DNA of 41,314 nt from Chloroflexota bacterium. GTDB lineage: Bacteria; Chloroflexota; UBA11872. Location: the NCBI GenBank assembly GCA_026707285.1, contig JAPOXD010000004.1, positions 1 to 41,314 of the forward strand, read 5' to 3'. Within the stretch, counting starts at the first letter, position 1, and every line of letters begins with the position of its first letter. Positions 17,132 to 25,143 of this stretch are shown here, piece after piece. Both the position numbers and the translations under genes were made by a program. The notes beneath the pieces were generated by a model that made no database searches, was not told where the DNA came from, and was given only the letters and a program-made list of their open reading frames with translations.

Positions 17132-18022
17132 CTACACCGACAGGTAGCGGCGAACCGAGAAATAGCTGCCCAGGCTGCCGACGATCAGACCCACCAGCAG
17201 CGTGAAGACCGCCAGATTGCGCACGAAGTCGGTGTCCGTCGACACCGGCAGGAACGACACGATCCGGGTGACGACCGGCGCGGCTTGGGCGTAGAGCACC
17301 ACCAACGCGATGGCCGCGATGCCGGCCCCGATACCGCCGATGATCGCGCCCTCGGCCACGAACGGACCGCGCACGAACCAGTCGGTCGCGCCCACCAGCT
17401 TCATGATTTCAATCTCTTGCCGCCGCGCGAACACGGCGATCCGAATGGTGTTGACGATCACGAAAAGCGTCACGCCGGTCAGGGCGATGATGATCACCGA
17501 GCCGGCCACCCGGGCCAGGTTGGAGATCCCAATCACCTCTTCGACCACGTCCAGCGGCACCACCACGTCGTCGAAGACCGTGGTCATCGTCTGCAGCTCC
17601 TGCGCCAGATCGGGGACGACCGACGGATCGTTGAGGCGCAGCTCCACGCTGGCCGGCAGCGGGTTGCTCTGCAACACGTCCAGGATGTCGCGCTGATCCA
17701 CGAACCGCGACTCGAAGATCGCCAGCGCGTCCTCCTTGGACACGAACTGGACTTCGCCCACGCCGGGGCGCGTCCGCAGATCGTCGATGATCGCCGTGAC
17801 CTGTGTGGGGCGCGCCTCGTCGCGCACATAGGCAATCAGGTTGCTCTTGCGTCCCAGCGCCGTCACCATCTGGTTCAGGGTGTCGTTGATGGCCAGGAAC
17901 CCGGCCAGCGTGATGAGCATGATGGCCGTCGTGACAATGGCGCCGCCCGTCATGGTGCGGTTGCGCCAGAGGCCAGTGAGCGCTGAGCCGAGCAGGTAGC
18001 GCGCGACGTGCAGCCTAGCCAT
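17132..18022 (-). CDS. ftsX: Cell division permease-like protein FtsX
   Basis: The 296-aa protein has the FtsX layout: a first membrane helix (about 24-47), an extracellular domain (about 55-150; LIAYVRDEARPTQ, PGVGEVQFVSKEDAL, LPASVELRL), then three helices near 170-195, 220-245 and 265-285. The cytoplasmic loop RIAVFARRQEIEIMKLVGATDWFVRGPF is the family hallmark that couples to FtsE. FtsEX uses ATP to activate cell-wall hydrolases at the division site. I choose the ATG at 18022, which overlaps the ftsE stop by eight bases; the frame is open further upstream into ftsE. The C-terminus SYFSVRRYLSV is complete. Confidence 0.93.
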   Translation of the reverse strand: MARLHVARYLLGSALTGLWRNRTMTGGAIVTTAIMLITLAGFLAINDTLNQMVTALGRKSNLIAYVRDEARPTQVTAIIDDLRTRPGVGEVQFVSKEDALAIFESRFVDQRDILDVLQSNPLPASVELRLNDPSVVPDLAQELQTMTTVFDDVVVPLDVVEEVIGISNLARVAGSVIIIALTGVTLFVIVNTIRIAVFARRQEIEIMKLVGATDWFVRGPFVAEGAIIGGIGAGIAAIALVVLYAQAAPVVTRIVSFLPVSTDTDFVRNLAVFTLLVGLIVGSLGSYFSVRRYLSV

Positions 18023-18695
18023 AGTAGCCACCCTCAGGCTCGTCCCGAACCACTCGCCCGCGCTCGATTTCAATCACCCGCCGCCGCATCGTGTCGACCA
18101 GCGTCCGGTTGTGGGTGGCGATCACCACCGTGGTGCCCCGCGCGTTGAGTTGGACGAGGAGTTGGATGGTTTCCCAGCCGGACTCCTGATCGAGATTTCC
18201 GGTCGGCTCGTCGGCCACCAATATCGGGCACCGTCGCACCAGCGCGCGGGCGATGGCCGTCCGTTGCTGCTCGCCGCCCGAGAGCTGGTGGGGGTAGTGG
18301 TTGGTCCGCCGGGTAAGCCCCACGGTTGCCAGCGTCTCTTCCACCAGCCCGTCGGAAAGGTGATCGAACTCGTTGGTGGCCTTCAATACAAACTCCACGT
18401 TCTGCCGGACCGTCAGCGAGGGCAACAGCTTGTAGTCCTGGTAAATCACGCCCACGCGCCGCCGCAGCTGCGGCACGTCGCGCCGCCGCAGCCGGGTCAC
18501 GTCGGTGGCTTCCACGAACACGCTGCCCGTGGTCACGGTCTCGTCACGGTTGATGAGACGAATGATGGTCGTCTTGCCCGCGCCGCTCGGACCGACCAGG
18601 AAGGCAAAGTCGCGCTCGGGAATTTCCAGGCTCACGCCGTTGAGCGCCTGCGTGCCGTTGGGATAGACCTTGTGCACGTCCTCCAGGACGATCAT
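18015..18695 (-). CDS. ftsE: Cell division ATP-binding protein FtsE
   Basis: The 226-aa ABC ATPase opens with [20 protein letters not shown], as in FtsE. It has Walker [10 protein letters not shown] (near 35), IYQDYKLLP at the Q-loop (an FtsE hallmark), [15 protein letters not shown], Walker [13 protein letters not shown] and the H-loop IATHN. It forms the cytoplasmic ATPase of the FtsEX complex. It overlaps ftsX by eight bases. The gene upstream, a membrane-anchored peptidase, ends 66 bases before this start, so a promoter could lie there or the whole prfB-peptidase-ftsEX run may be one unit. Confidence 0.93.
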   Translation of the reverse strand: MIVLEDVHKVYPNGTQALNGVSLEIPERDFAFLVGPSGAGKTTIIRLINRDETVTTGSVFVEATDVTRLRRRDVPQLRRRVGVIYQDYKLLPSLTVRQNVEFVLKATNEFDHLSDGLVEETLATVGLTRRTNHYPHQLSGGEQQRTAIARALVRRCPILVADEPTGNLDQESGWETIQLLVQLNARGTTVVIATHNRTLVDTMRRRVIEIERGRVVRDEPEGGYYG

Positions 18696-18761
18696 GGACG
18701 TCGCCCACGCCGCGCACGAATCGGTGCCCGGAGATGCTGCAGAATGCCGTCCCCGCTCACG

Positions 18762-20063
18762 TTAGTGCCGAGCATATCCGCGCGCGACGCGTCCACGCCG
18801 GACGAGGAGCACGGTTGCCGCAGCCGCGACCAAGGCAAACGCGGCCGCGGCGGCGACGACGGGATTGGGCGCCGGTTGGGCGGGCGGCGCCCCTTCACCA
18901 TCCGGTGGCGCCATCGCCACGGCGACCTCGGGCTGCGTCAGGGACTCAAATGTTGGGCTCTCCACTCCATGCGTCCCCAGCCACGCGCGATCCAGCTCGT
19001 CGAGCGAGACGCCCAACGCCGCCTGCACCGCCTCGTCGTCGGACACGCCGCCCGCATAGGCCTCGAGCAGCGCGGCAACGCCTTCTCTTCCCCAGGTCTC
19101 GATGATGTACGTCATGAGCGAGTTGCTCTGGGCGTACGCGTTCACGGCCGCCCGGCTGTCCGCCGGGAAGCTGCCGGTGATTCCGCGGAGGGAAACGAAA
19201 TTGCCCTCGTCAACGAGCCTCGTCATGATGTCGCCGTAGGAGAATCGCTCCGTGATCTCCGCCTCGACGGTTGTGGCCAGGCCCTCGTGGAGCCAGGCCG
19301 GCAGACCGCCAAACGAGTTGTGCGTGCGGTGTTCCAGGACGATATGCGTGATCTCGTGCGCAACCGTGGCCTGGAGGTCGAGCGAATCGCGGTTCACCAC
19401 CGGGGCATGCAGCACGGTGACGTTTAAATCGGCGATCGCGGCGCCGCCGACCCACGGACTCGCCCCACCTCCCAAGTCCCGGCGCATCGTCGCGATGTCG
19501 GCGTACAGGAACAGGCGCGTCGGTCGCTCCAGCTCGGCGCCGAAACTGTCGCGCAAGATCTCCAGGGCCGTGCGAATGCCGGCCCGTGCGTCCGCCTCGA
19601 CCGCCTCGCCTCCCGCGTAGTACCAAATCTCGACCAGGCCTTCGCTGGCAGTCGTCCAGGGCAGCGTCGCGTCGATATAGCTCACAGCCGCCGGGGCGGT
19701 TCGGGACTCCGACCCATCGGCCGAACGAATCACGAACCGGTACTCGACCTCGGTGCCGACCACCAGCGGGTCGCGAGGCTCCCAGGCGTACGTGGCGCGC
19801 AAGAGCCCGTCGGCCACCGCGAATTCCGCCGCCGACCGGCGGACCACGATGCTGTTCGGGAGCCCATAGCGCACCTCGACGCTGGCAGGCTCCGCGGACG
19901 CATGTGGCACTTCCATGTGAAATGTGATGCCGGAGCCAAACGTCACTTCCGTGGTGAGCACTGCTGAATCGAGTTCCGCTGCCGCCGACGTGGCCAATGT
20001 CCCCACGAGCGCCAGGGCTACCAGCATCGCGGCGAGTGGACCACGGACGACGCGCCGTCTCAT
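18762..20063 (-). CDS. Membrane-anchored HExxH metallopeptidase (peptidase MA-like)
   Basis: The 433-aa protein has a signal peptide (RRRVVRGPL then a hydrophobic stretch to about 28) and a beta-rich segment (40-130). A gluzincin-type domain follows with H236-E237-x-x-H240 (TVAHEITHIVLEH) and E260 in LPAWLHEGLA as likely third zinc ligand. Near the C-terminus is a membrane helix (about 403-422), followed by basic residues. This arrangement puts the protease outside the cell, held by its C-terminal anchor. The AHE.TH...PAWLHEGLA pattern fits the peptidase MA family. Its start overlaps the prfB stop as ATGA, so it is translationally coupled. The substrate is unknown; position before ftsEX suggests envelope work. 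Confidence 0.85.
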   Translation of the reverse strand: MRRRVVRGPLAAMLVALALVGTLATSAAAELDSAVLTTEVTFGSGITFHMEVPHASAEPASVEVRYGLPNSIVVRRSAAEFAVADGLLRATYAWEPRDPLVVGTEVEYRFVIRSADGSESRTAPAAVSYIDATLPWTTASEGLVEIWYYAGGEAVEADARAGIRTALEILRDSFGAELERPTRLFLYADIATMRRDLGGGASPWVGGAAIADLNVTVLHAPVVNRDSLDLQATVAHEITHIVLEHRTHNSFGGLPAWLHEGLATTVEAEITERFSYGDIMTRLVDEGNFVSLRGITGSFPADSRAAVNAYAQSNSLMTYIIETWGREGVAALLEAYAGGVSDDEAVQAALGVSLDELDRAWLGTHGVESPTFESLTQPEVAVAMAPPDGEGAPPAQPAPNPVVAAAAAFALVAAAATVLLVRRGRVARGYARH

Positions 20064-21191
20064 GCCTGGCGCTCCACGGTTGAAGGCGCCGTCGCCCGCA
20101 GGTAGGAGTCGATGAATACATCGAGATCGCCGTCAAGCACCGCCTGTGCGTTGCCCACCTCAACGCCCGTGCGCACGTCCTTGACCATGCGGTAGGGGTG
20201 CAGGACGTACGAGCGGATCTGGCTGCCGAAGTCCACGGCCTTCAGGTCGCCGCGCAGCCGCACTTGCTCGGCCTCGCGGGCGGCGATGTCGCGTTCCAGC
20301 AGCCGTGCGCGCAGCACCTGCATGGCGACCTCGCGGTTCTGGTGCTGCGACCGTTGGTTCTGGGAGCTCACCACGATGCCCGACGGCTGATGCGTGATGC
20401 GCACCGCCGAGTCGGTCTTGTTGACGTATTGCCCGCCGTGACCGCCGGCCCGAAACGTCTCGACGCGGAGATCGGCCGGGTCGATCTCGATGTCGCCGGC
20501 CGCTTCCAGCACCGGAATCACGTCCACGCGGGCAAATGAGGTGTGGCGCCGGTTGCCCGCGTCGAACGGCGACTGGCGAACCAGCCGATGCACGCCGCGT
20601 TCGGCCTTGAGATAGCCATAGGCGAAGTCGCCCTCGATCTGAACCGTCACGCTCTTGATGCCGGCCTCTTCGCCGGGTGACACCTCGATGACGGCGGCGC
20701 GGCATTTGCGCCGCTCGGCCCAGCGCGAATACATGCGCAGCAGCATCTCGGCCCAGTCTTGGCTCTCCGTGCCGCCCGCCCCCGACTGGATCGTGAGGAA
20801 CGCATCGTGGTCGTCGAATTCTCCGCCCAGCAGCAGCTGCGTCTCGAGCGCATCGAGGCGGCCTGTCAGCGCCGACGTTTCGGCTGAAACGTCGGCGAGC
20901 ATGTCGGCGTCGTCCGCGTCCGCCAGCTCCGCGAGCTCCAACACCTCGGCGGCTGCCGTTTCAAGCTCGTCCCAGATCTCGATCTGCGACTTCAGACGCG
21001 TGATTTCGCGCATGGTGTCGCGAGCCCGGACCTGGTCCCCCCAAAACTCGGGCTCGGCGATGTGCGCCTCTAGCTCGGCCAGGCGCTCGGCGTTGGCCGC
21101 GAGGTCAAAGATGCCCCCGAAAGTCACGCACCCGGTCGCACAGCGAGCGGGCGGACTGCAAGACGTCGGCGGAGTCGAGAGCGGATGGCAT
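20060..21191 (-). CDS. prfB: Peptide chain release factor 2, with programmed +1 frameshift
   Basis: RF2 ends translation at UGA and UAA. The main frame shows the anticodon-like SPF tripeptide ([15 protein letters not shown]), the GGQ motif ([21 protein letters not shown]), QNQRSQHQN and the family ending [20 protein letters not shown]. The first 28 codons are in another frame, from the ATG at 21191 ([10 protein letters not shown]...) to CTT followed by TGA at 21107-21105. Skipping the T at 21107 joins this to [13 protein letters not shown] and gives a 376-aa protein. A GTG at 21127 in the main frame would give a shorter product, but it ignores the frameshift signal and the N-terminal helix. 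RF2 scarcity favours the shift, so the gene regulates itself. It begins 11 bases after secA, the common secA-prfB order. Confidence 0.95.
21104..21118 (-). promoter_or_regulatory. RF2 programmed frameshift site (SD-like GGGGG plus CTTTGAC)
   Basis: On the minus strand the sequence reads GGGGGCATCTTTGAC. A GGGGG block lies three bases before CTT TGA C, the same spacing as E. coli AGGGGGTATCTTTGAC. The internal Shine-Dalgarno-like block, the slippery CTT and the poorly terminating TGA-C context are the known elements of this autoregulatory switch. Confidence 0.95.
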
Positions 21192-21202
21192 GGCGCGGCG
21201 GA

Positions 21203-23845
21203 CTAGCCCGACCGGACTTTCTTACCCCGTCGCGCCTGACGCTTGGCGCGCTTTTTCTCGTCACGCTCCCGGCGTCGACGCTCGCGGCGCGTCAGCCGCG
21301 GCGCCTGTCCCCCGCTGCCGTTGGCTCGGCTGGCCCTCGCGGCGGGCGCGGCCGCCGCGGCCGCGGCGGCCTGCTCCCGGTGCCGCGAGAGGACGGTGCT
21401 GGCCGGAAGTTGCTGCTGCACCGCCGCGCGAAACACGCGCCGCAGAATGTCGGACTGCATCGTGGTCATCAGCTGCTCGAACATCTGAAAGCCCTCGCGC
21501 TTGAAGGCAACCAGCGGGTCCTGCTGGCCATAGGCGCGCAGCCCGATGCCCTGCCGCACGTCCTCGATCGCGGTCAGATGCTGCACCCAGAGATAGTCCG
21601 TGTTCTGCAGCATGATCCAGCGCAGCAGCGGCTGCACCGCGTCGTCCGGCAGCTCGGCGATCTTGCGGCGCCAATCCTCCTGCGCGCGGGCTTGCAGCGC
21701 CTCGCGCAGGTCGTCGGCGCGCAGCCCTTCTAATTCGTCCGCCCGCAGGCCGCGGGCCGGACCACCGGTGATCGCCAGGTATGACTGCACCAGCTCTTCC
21801 AGCTCCTCCGCCTCCGTGTGCGGTGAGATGTCGTGCGCGTCCACCAGGTGGTCGACTTCGCGCTCGAGCATTTCGCCCACCATCTCGACCAGGTCTTCGG
21901 CCTTGATGATGCGATCGCGCTGCTGGTAGATCACCCCGCGCTGACGGTTCACCACGTTGTCGAATTCGATGACGTACTTGCGCGTCTCGTAGTTGTGGGC
22001 TTCCACCTTGGTCTGGGCGGACTCAAGCGCCTTCGTCACCATGCCGCTCTCGATTGGCTGGTCTTCTTCCACGCCAAGCCGATGCATCAGCCCCTGAATT
22101 CGGTCCGACCCGAACCGCCGCATCAGCTCGTCTTCCAGCGACACGAAGAATTGGCTGGCGCCGGGGTCGCCCTGGCGGCCGGAGCGACCGCGCAACTGGT
22201 TGTCGATGCGGCGTGCGTCGTGCCGCTCGGTGCCGAGGACTTGCAGTCCGCCAAGCTCGATGACCTGGTCGTGCTCCGCCTGCCACTGCGCGGCTGAGCG
22301 CCCCTCGGGCCGACCGCCCAGGATGATGTCCGTGCCCCGGCCCGCCATGTTCGTGGCGATGGTGACCGCGTCCAGCCGGCCGGCCTCGGCCACGATCTGC
22401 GCCTCCTGCGCGTGGTACTTGGCGTTGAGCACGTTGTGCACCACGCCCTCGCGCCGCAGCATCCCGCTCAGTTCCTCGGATTTCTCGATTGACGTGGTGC
22501 CAGCCAGCACCGGGCGTCGCTCGCGGTAGGACGCGACGATGCCGTTAATCACCGCCTGGTCGCGAGCCTTGGCCGAGGCGTAGACCAGGTCGGGGGCGTC
22601 GTCCCGGATCATCTCGCGGTGCGTCGGGATCACCCGCACGTTGAGGTCGTAGATGGTCTGAAACTCTTGCTCTTCCGTTTTGGCCGTGCCCGTCATGCCC
22701 GCGAGCTTGTCGTACATGCGGAAATAGTTCTGGAACGTCACCGTGGCCATCGTCTGGCTCTCGCGCTGCACGGCGACGTTTTCCTTGGCCTCAATCGCCT
22801 GGTGCAAGCCGTCGCTGAAACGCCGCCCGTGCATCAGGCGGCCCGTGAACTCGTCCACGATCACCACTTCCGCCCGGCGATCGCGGCCGTCGATGACCTG
22901 GCCGTTCGCGAACAGCACGTAGTCCTTGCCGCGCGTGTACATCACCTGCGCGCGCAGCGCCTGCTCCAGGTAGTGGACGAGTTGGAAGGACTTTTCGTCG
23001 TACAGGTTGTCGACCTTGAGCAGCCGCTCCATCTTCGAGATGCCCACTTCCGTCAGCGATACGGCGCGGAGCTTCAGATCGACGGTGAAGTCCGCGGCCG
23101 CATCCAGCCGCGTCACAAGGCCGGCGAACTGGTAGTAGTGGTCGGTGGACTCCTCGGCGGCCCCCGAGATGATGAGCGGCGTCCGAGCCTCGTCGATGAG
23201 GATGTTGTCGACCTCGTCCACGATGGCGTAGTTGAGCCCGCGCTGCACCCGGTGTGCCAGGTCGTGCACCATGTTGTCGCGCAGGTAGTCGAACCCGAAC
23301 TCGTTGTTCGTGCCGTACGTCAGATCGGCGGCATAGGCCGCGCGCCGGTCGTCGGGCGGCAGGTCGTGCTGGATCACGCCGGCGGTCAGCCCCAGCCGCT
23401 CGACGAGCGCGCGGCCGTACCAGCCGGCGTCACGCGCCGCCAGGTAGTCGTTCACCGTCACAATGTGCACGCCGCGGCCTTCGAGCGCGTTGAGATAGGC
23501 GGCCAATGCCGCCACCGACGTCTTGCCCTCACCGGTGCGCATTTCGGCAATGTCGCCGTCGTGCAGCACCATCCCGCCCATTAGCTGCACGTCAAACTGC
23601 CGCTCGCCCGTATGCCGGCGCACCGCTTCGCGCACGGCGGCAAAGGCCTCCGGCAACAGGTCGTCAAGCGACTCGCCGGAGGCCAGCTGCGCGCGCAGCT
23701 CGTCGGTGACGCCCAGCAGCTCCCGATCCGACAGCCGCTGCGTCTCGGGTTCGAGCGCATTGATCTCCGCCACGCGGGGTCGGAGCTGTCGCGCGGTGCG
23801 CTCGGCGTCGTCGCCGACCAGATGTTTCAGAATGCCCAGGACCAT
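21203..23845 (-). CDS. secA: Preprotein translocase ATPase SecA
   Basis: The 880-aa protein is SecA. It has FDVQLMGGMVLHDGDIAEM then RTGEGKTSVAALAAYLNAL (Walker A near 101-109), YGTNNEFGFDYLRDNM, DEVDNILIDEARTPLIISG, the preprotein-crosslinking region, TNMAGRGTDIILGG, and RIDNQLRGRSGRQGDPG. It drives secretion through SecYEG. The C-terminus lacks the zinc-binding CxCxSGKKYKxCHG motif of many SecAs; after an Ala-rich stretch it ends in a strongly basic tail (RRERRRRERDEKKRAKRQ...). The start is the ATG at 23845. It leads the secA-prfB-peptidase run and has its own candidate -10 at 23889-23894. Confidence 0.96.
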   Translation of the reverse strand: MVLGILKHLVGDDAERTARQLRPRVAEINALEPETQRLSDRELLGVTDELRAQLASGESLDDLLPEAFAAVREAVRRHTGERQFDVQLMGGMVLHDGDIAEMRTGEGKTSVAALAAYLNALEGRGVHIVTVNDYLAARDAGWYGRALVERLGLTAGVIQHDLPPDDRRAAYAADLTYGTNNEFGFDYLRDNMVHDLAHRVQRGLNYAIVDEVDNILIDEARTPLIISGAAEESTDHYYQFAGLVTRLDAAADFTVDLKLRAVSLTEVGISKMERLLKVDNLYDEKSFQLVHYLEQALRAQVMYTRGKDYVLFANGQVIDGRDRRAEVVIVDEFTGRLMHGRRFSDGLHQAIEAKENVAVQRESQTMATVTFQNYFRMYDKLAGMTGTAKTEEQEFQTIYDLNVRVIPTHREMIRDDAPDLVYASAKARDQAVINGIVASYRERRPVLAGTTSIEKSEELSGMLRREGVVHNVLNAKYHAQEAQIVAEAGRLDAVTIATNMAGRGTDIILGGRPEGRSAAQWQAEHDQVIELGGLQVLGTERHDARRIDNQLRGRSGRQGDPGASQFFVSLEDELMRRFGSDRIQGLMHRLGVEEDQPIESGMVTKALESAQTKVEAHNYETRKYVIEFDNVVNRQRGVIYQQRDRIIKAEDLVEMVGEMLEREVDHLVDAHDISPHTEAEELEELVQSYLAITGGPARGLRADELEGLRADDLREALQARAQEDWRRKIAELPDDAVQPLLRWIMLQNTDYLWVQHLTAIEDVRQGIGLRAYGQQDPLVAFKREGFQMFEQLMTTMQSDILRRVFRAAVQQQLPASTVLSRHREQAAAAAAAAPAARASRANGSGGQAPRLTRRERRRRERDEKKRAKRQARRGKKVRSG

Positions 23846-23888
23846 GGCAGAAAAATGGTCCGGCCGCTCGCGGCCGTTACGTCAGTCG

Positions 23889-23894
23889 AGTATA
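23889..23894 (-). promoter_or_regulatory. Possible -10 element of secA
   Basis: TATACT on the minus strand, within GATATACTCGAC, lies 44 bases before the secA ATG, in the 99-base gap after the dehydrogenase gene. The same word precedes two other genes in this window. No clear -35 is seen. Confidence 0.4.
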
Positions 23895-23944
23895 TCGGCG
23901 GATTCGCCGTCGAACCGTGGCATCGCCAACCGGAGCCCGCAGGT

Positions 23945-25123
23945 TCAGAGCCTGATCACCTGCTCGTACAGCTCCACGATCTCCGCCTCGGAGGCCAGCC
24001 GCGGATTGTTGCCCGGACTGCCGCTGGCCAGCGCGTCGCGCGCCATCTTCGGCATGGCGCGTCGAAAGGCCTCGCGATCGACGCCCCATGCGGCCAGCGT
24101 CGGCACCTCGACCCGGGCGCAGAGCTCCTCCACCATCCGCATGGCGCTCGCGGCGGCTTCCTCGTCAGACTCGCCGGGACCGGCCGCGCCCATGGCCCGC
24201 CCAATGTCGGCATAGCGCGCCACCGCTCCCGGAATGCTGAACGCCATCACCGCCGGCAGCAGCATGGCGTTCGAGAGCCCGTGCGGGACGTGGAACAGGG
24301 CGCCGATGGGCCGCGACATGCCGTGCACCAGCGCCACCGAGGAGTTGTGAAACGCCATGCCCGCGTGCAGCGAGCCTCGCGCCATCGCGTCGCGGGCCTC
24401 GAGGTCGTCCGGACACTCGTACGCCCGCGCCAGCGACCCGGCGATGCGCTTGACGGCGTCAATGGCCAGCGCGTCGGTGAGCGGATAGCTCTTGCGGGAA
24501 ACGTACGCCTCGATGGCGTGCGTCAGCGCGTCGAGCCCCGTCGAGGCCGTCACCCCCGGCGGCATGCTCACGGTGGGCGCCGGGTCGACGATGGCGGCCG
24601 CCGGCACCAGCTGCGCGCTCATCAGCAGCATCTTCACGTCGCGCACCGGGTCGGTGACGGCCACGCCGCGGGTCACCTCCGCGCCGGTGCCGGCGGTGGT
24701 GGGGATCGCGATCACCGGCAGCCCCGGACGAGGAATCCGCTCGTAGCCCTCGTAGTCGGGCAGCCCGCCCGGATTGCCCGCCAGGACGGCCGCCGACTTG
24801 GCCGTATCGATGGCGCTGCCGCCGCCGAAGGCGATCACGCCATCCGCGTCGCTCGCGCGAATGTGCCCCAGCGCGCGGTCCACGTCGTCCGTCGTGGGCT
24901 CCGCGCCGAGCGCATCGTCGATGGTCAACTCGACCTCGGCCTCGGCCGCATATGCCTGCAGGACGGGCATCCATGGTCCCCCGGCGAGCACCCGATCCGT
25001 CACCAGCACTGCGCGCTGGATGCCCAGATCGTTCAGGGTCTCCGGCAGCCGTGACAGGGCGCCTTCGCCCACGTGGATCACGGGTGGCACACGGAAGTCT
25101 CGGCCCTGGGGCATATCGGCCAT
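23945..25123 (-). CDS. Iron-containing (group III) alcohol dehydrogenase
   Basis: The 392-aa protein belongs to the Fe-dependent alcohol dehydrogenase family. It shows FGGGSAIDTAKSAAVL (nucleotide binding), PTTAGTGAEVTRGVAV, and metal-binding residues in STGLDALTHAIEAYVS and VHGMSRPIGALFHVPHGLSNAMLLP. Members reduce aldehydes or oxidise alcohols (butanol, 1,3-propanediol, lactaldehyde, hydroxyacid-oxoacid transhydrogenase); the substrate is not clear here. Maleylacetate reductase is less likely because the longer C-terminal half follows the alcohol dehydrogenase pattern. An AGAGGAGA ribosome-binding site lies before the ATG at 25123. The gene follows dnaB by 20 bases and is probably cotranscribed with it, an odd functional pairing. 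Confidence 0.9.
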   Translation of the reverse strand: MADMPQGRDFRVPPVIHVGEGALSRLPETLNDLGIQRAVLVTDRVLAGGPWMPVLQAYAAEAEVELTIDDALGAEPTTDDVDRALGHIRASDADGVIAFGGGSAIDTAKSAAVLAGNPGGLPDYEGYERIPRPGLPVIAIPTTAGTGAEVTRGVAVTDPVRDVKMLLMSAQLVPAAAIVDPAPTVSMPPGVTASTGLDALTHAIEAYVSRKSYPLTDALAIDAVKRIAGSLARAYECPDDLEARDAMARGSLHAGMAFHNSSVALVHGMSRPIGALFHVPHGLSNAMLLPAVMAFSIPGAVARYADIGRAMGAAGPGESDEEAAASAMRMVEELCARVEVPTLAAWGVDREAFRRAMPKMARDALASGSPGNNPRLASEAEIVELYEQVIRL

Positions 25124-25143
25124 GACGGTCTCCTCTGGTGGCC

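Noticed and set aside
21100-21127. GTG at 21127 as the prfB start
   Set aside because: It would drop the N-terminal helix and ignore the exact frameshift signal just downstream in the other frame.
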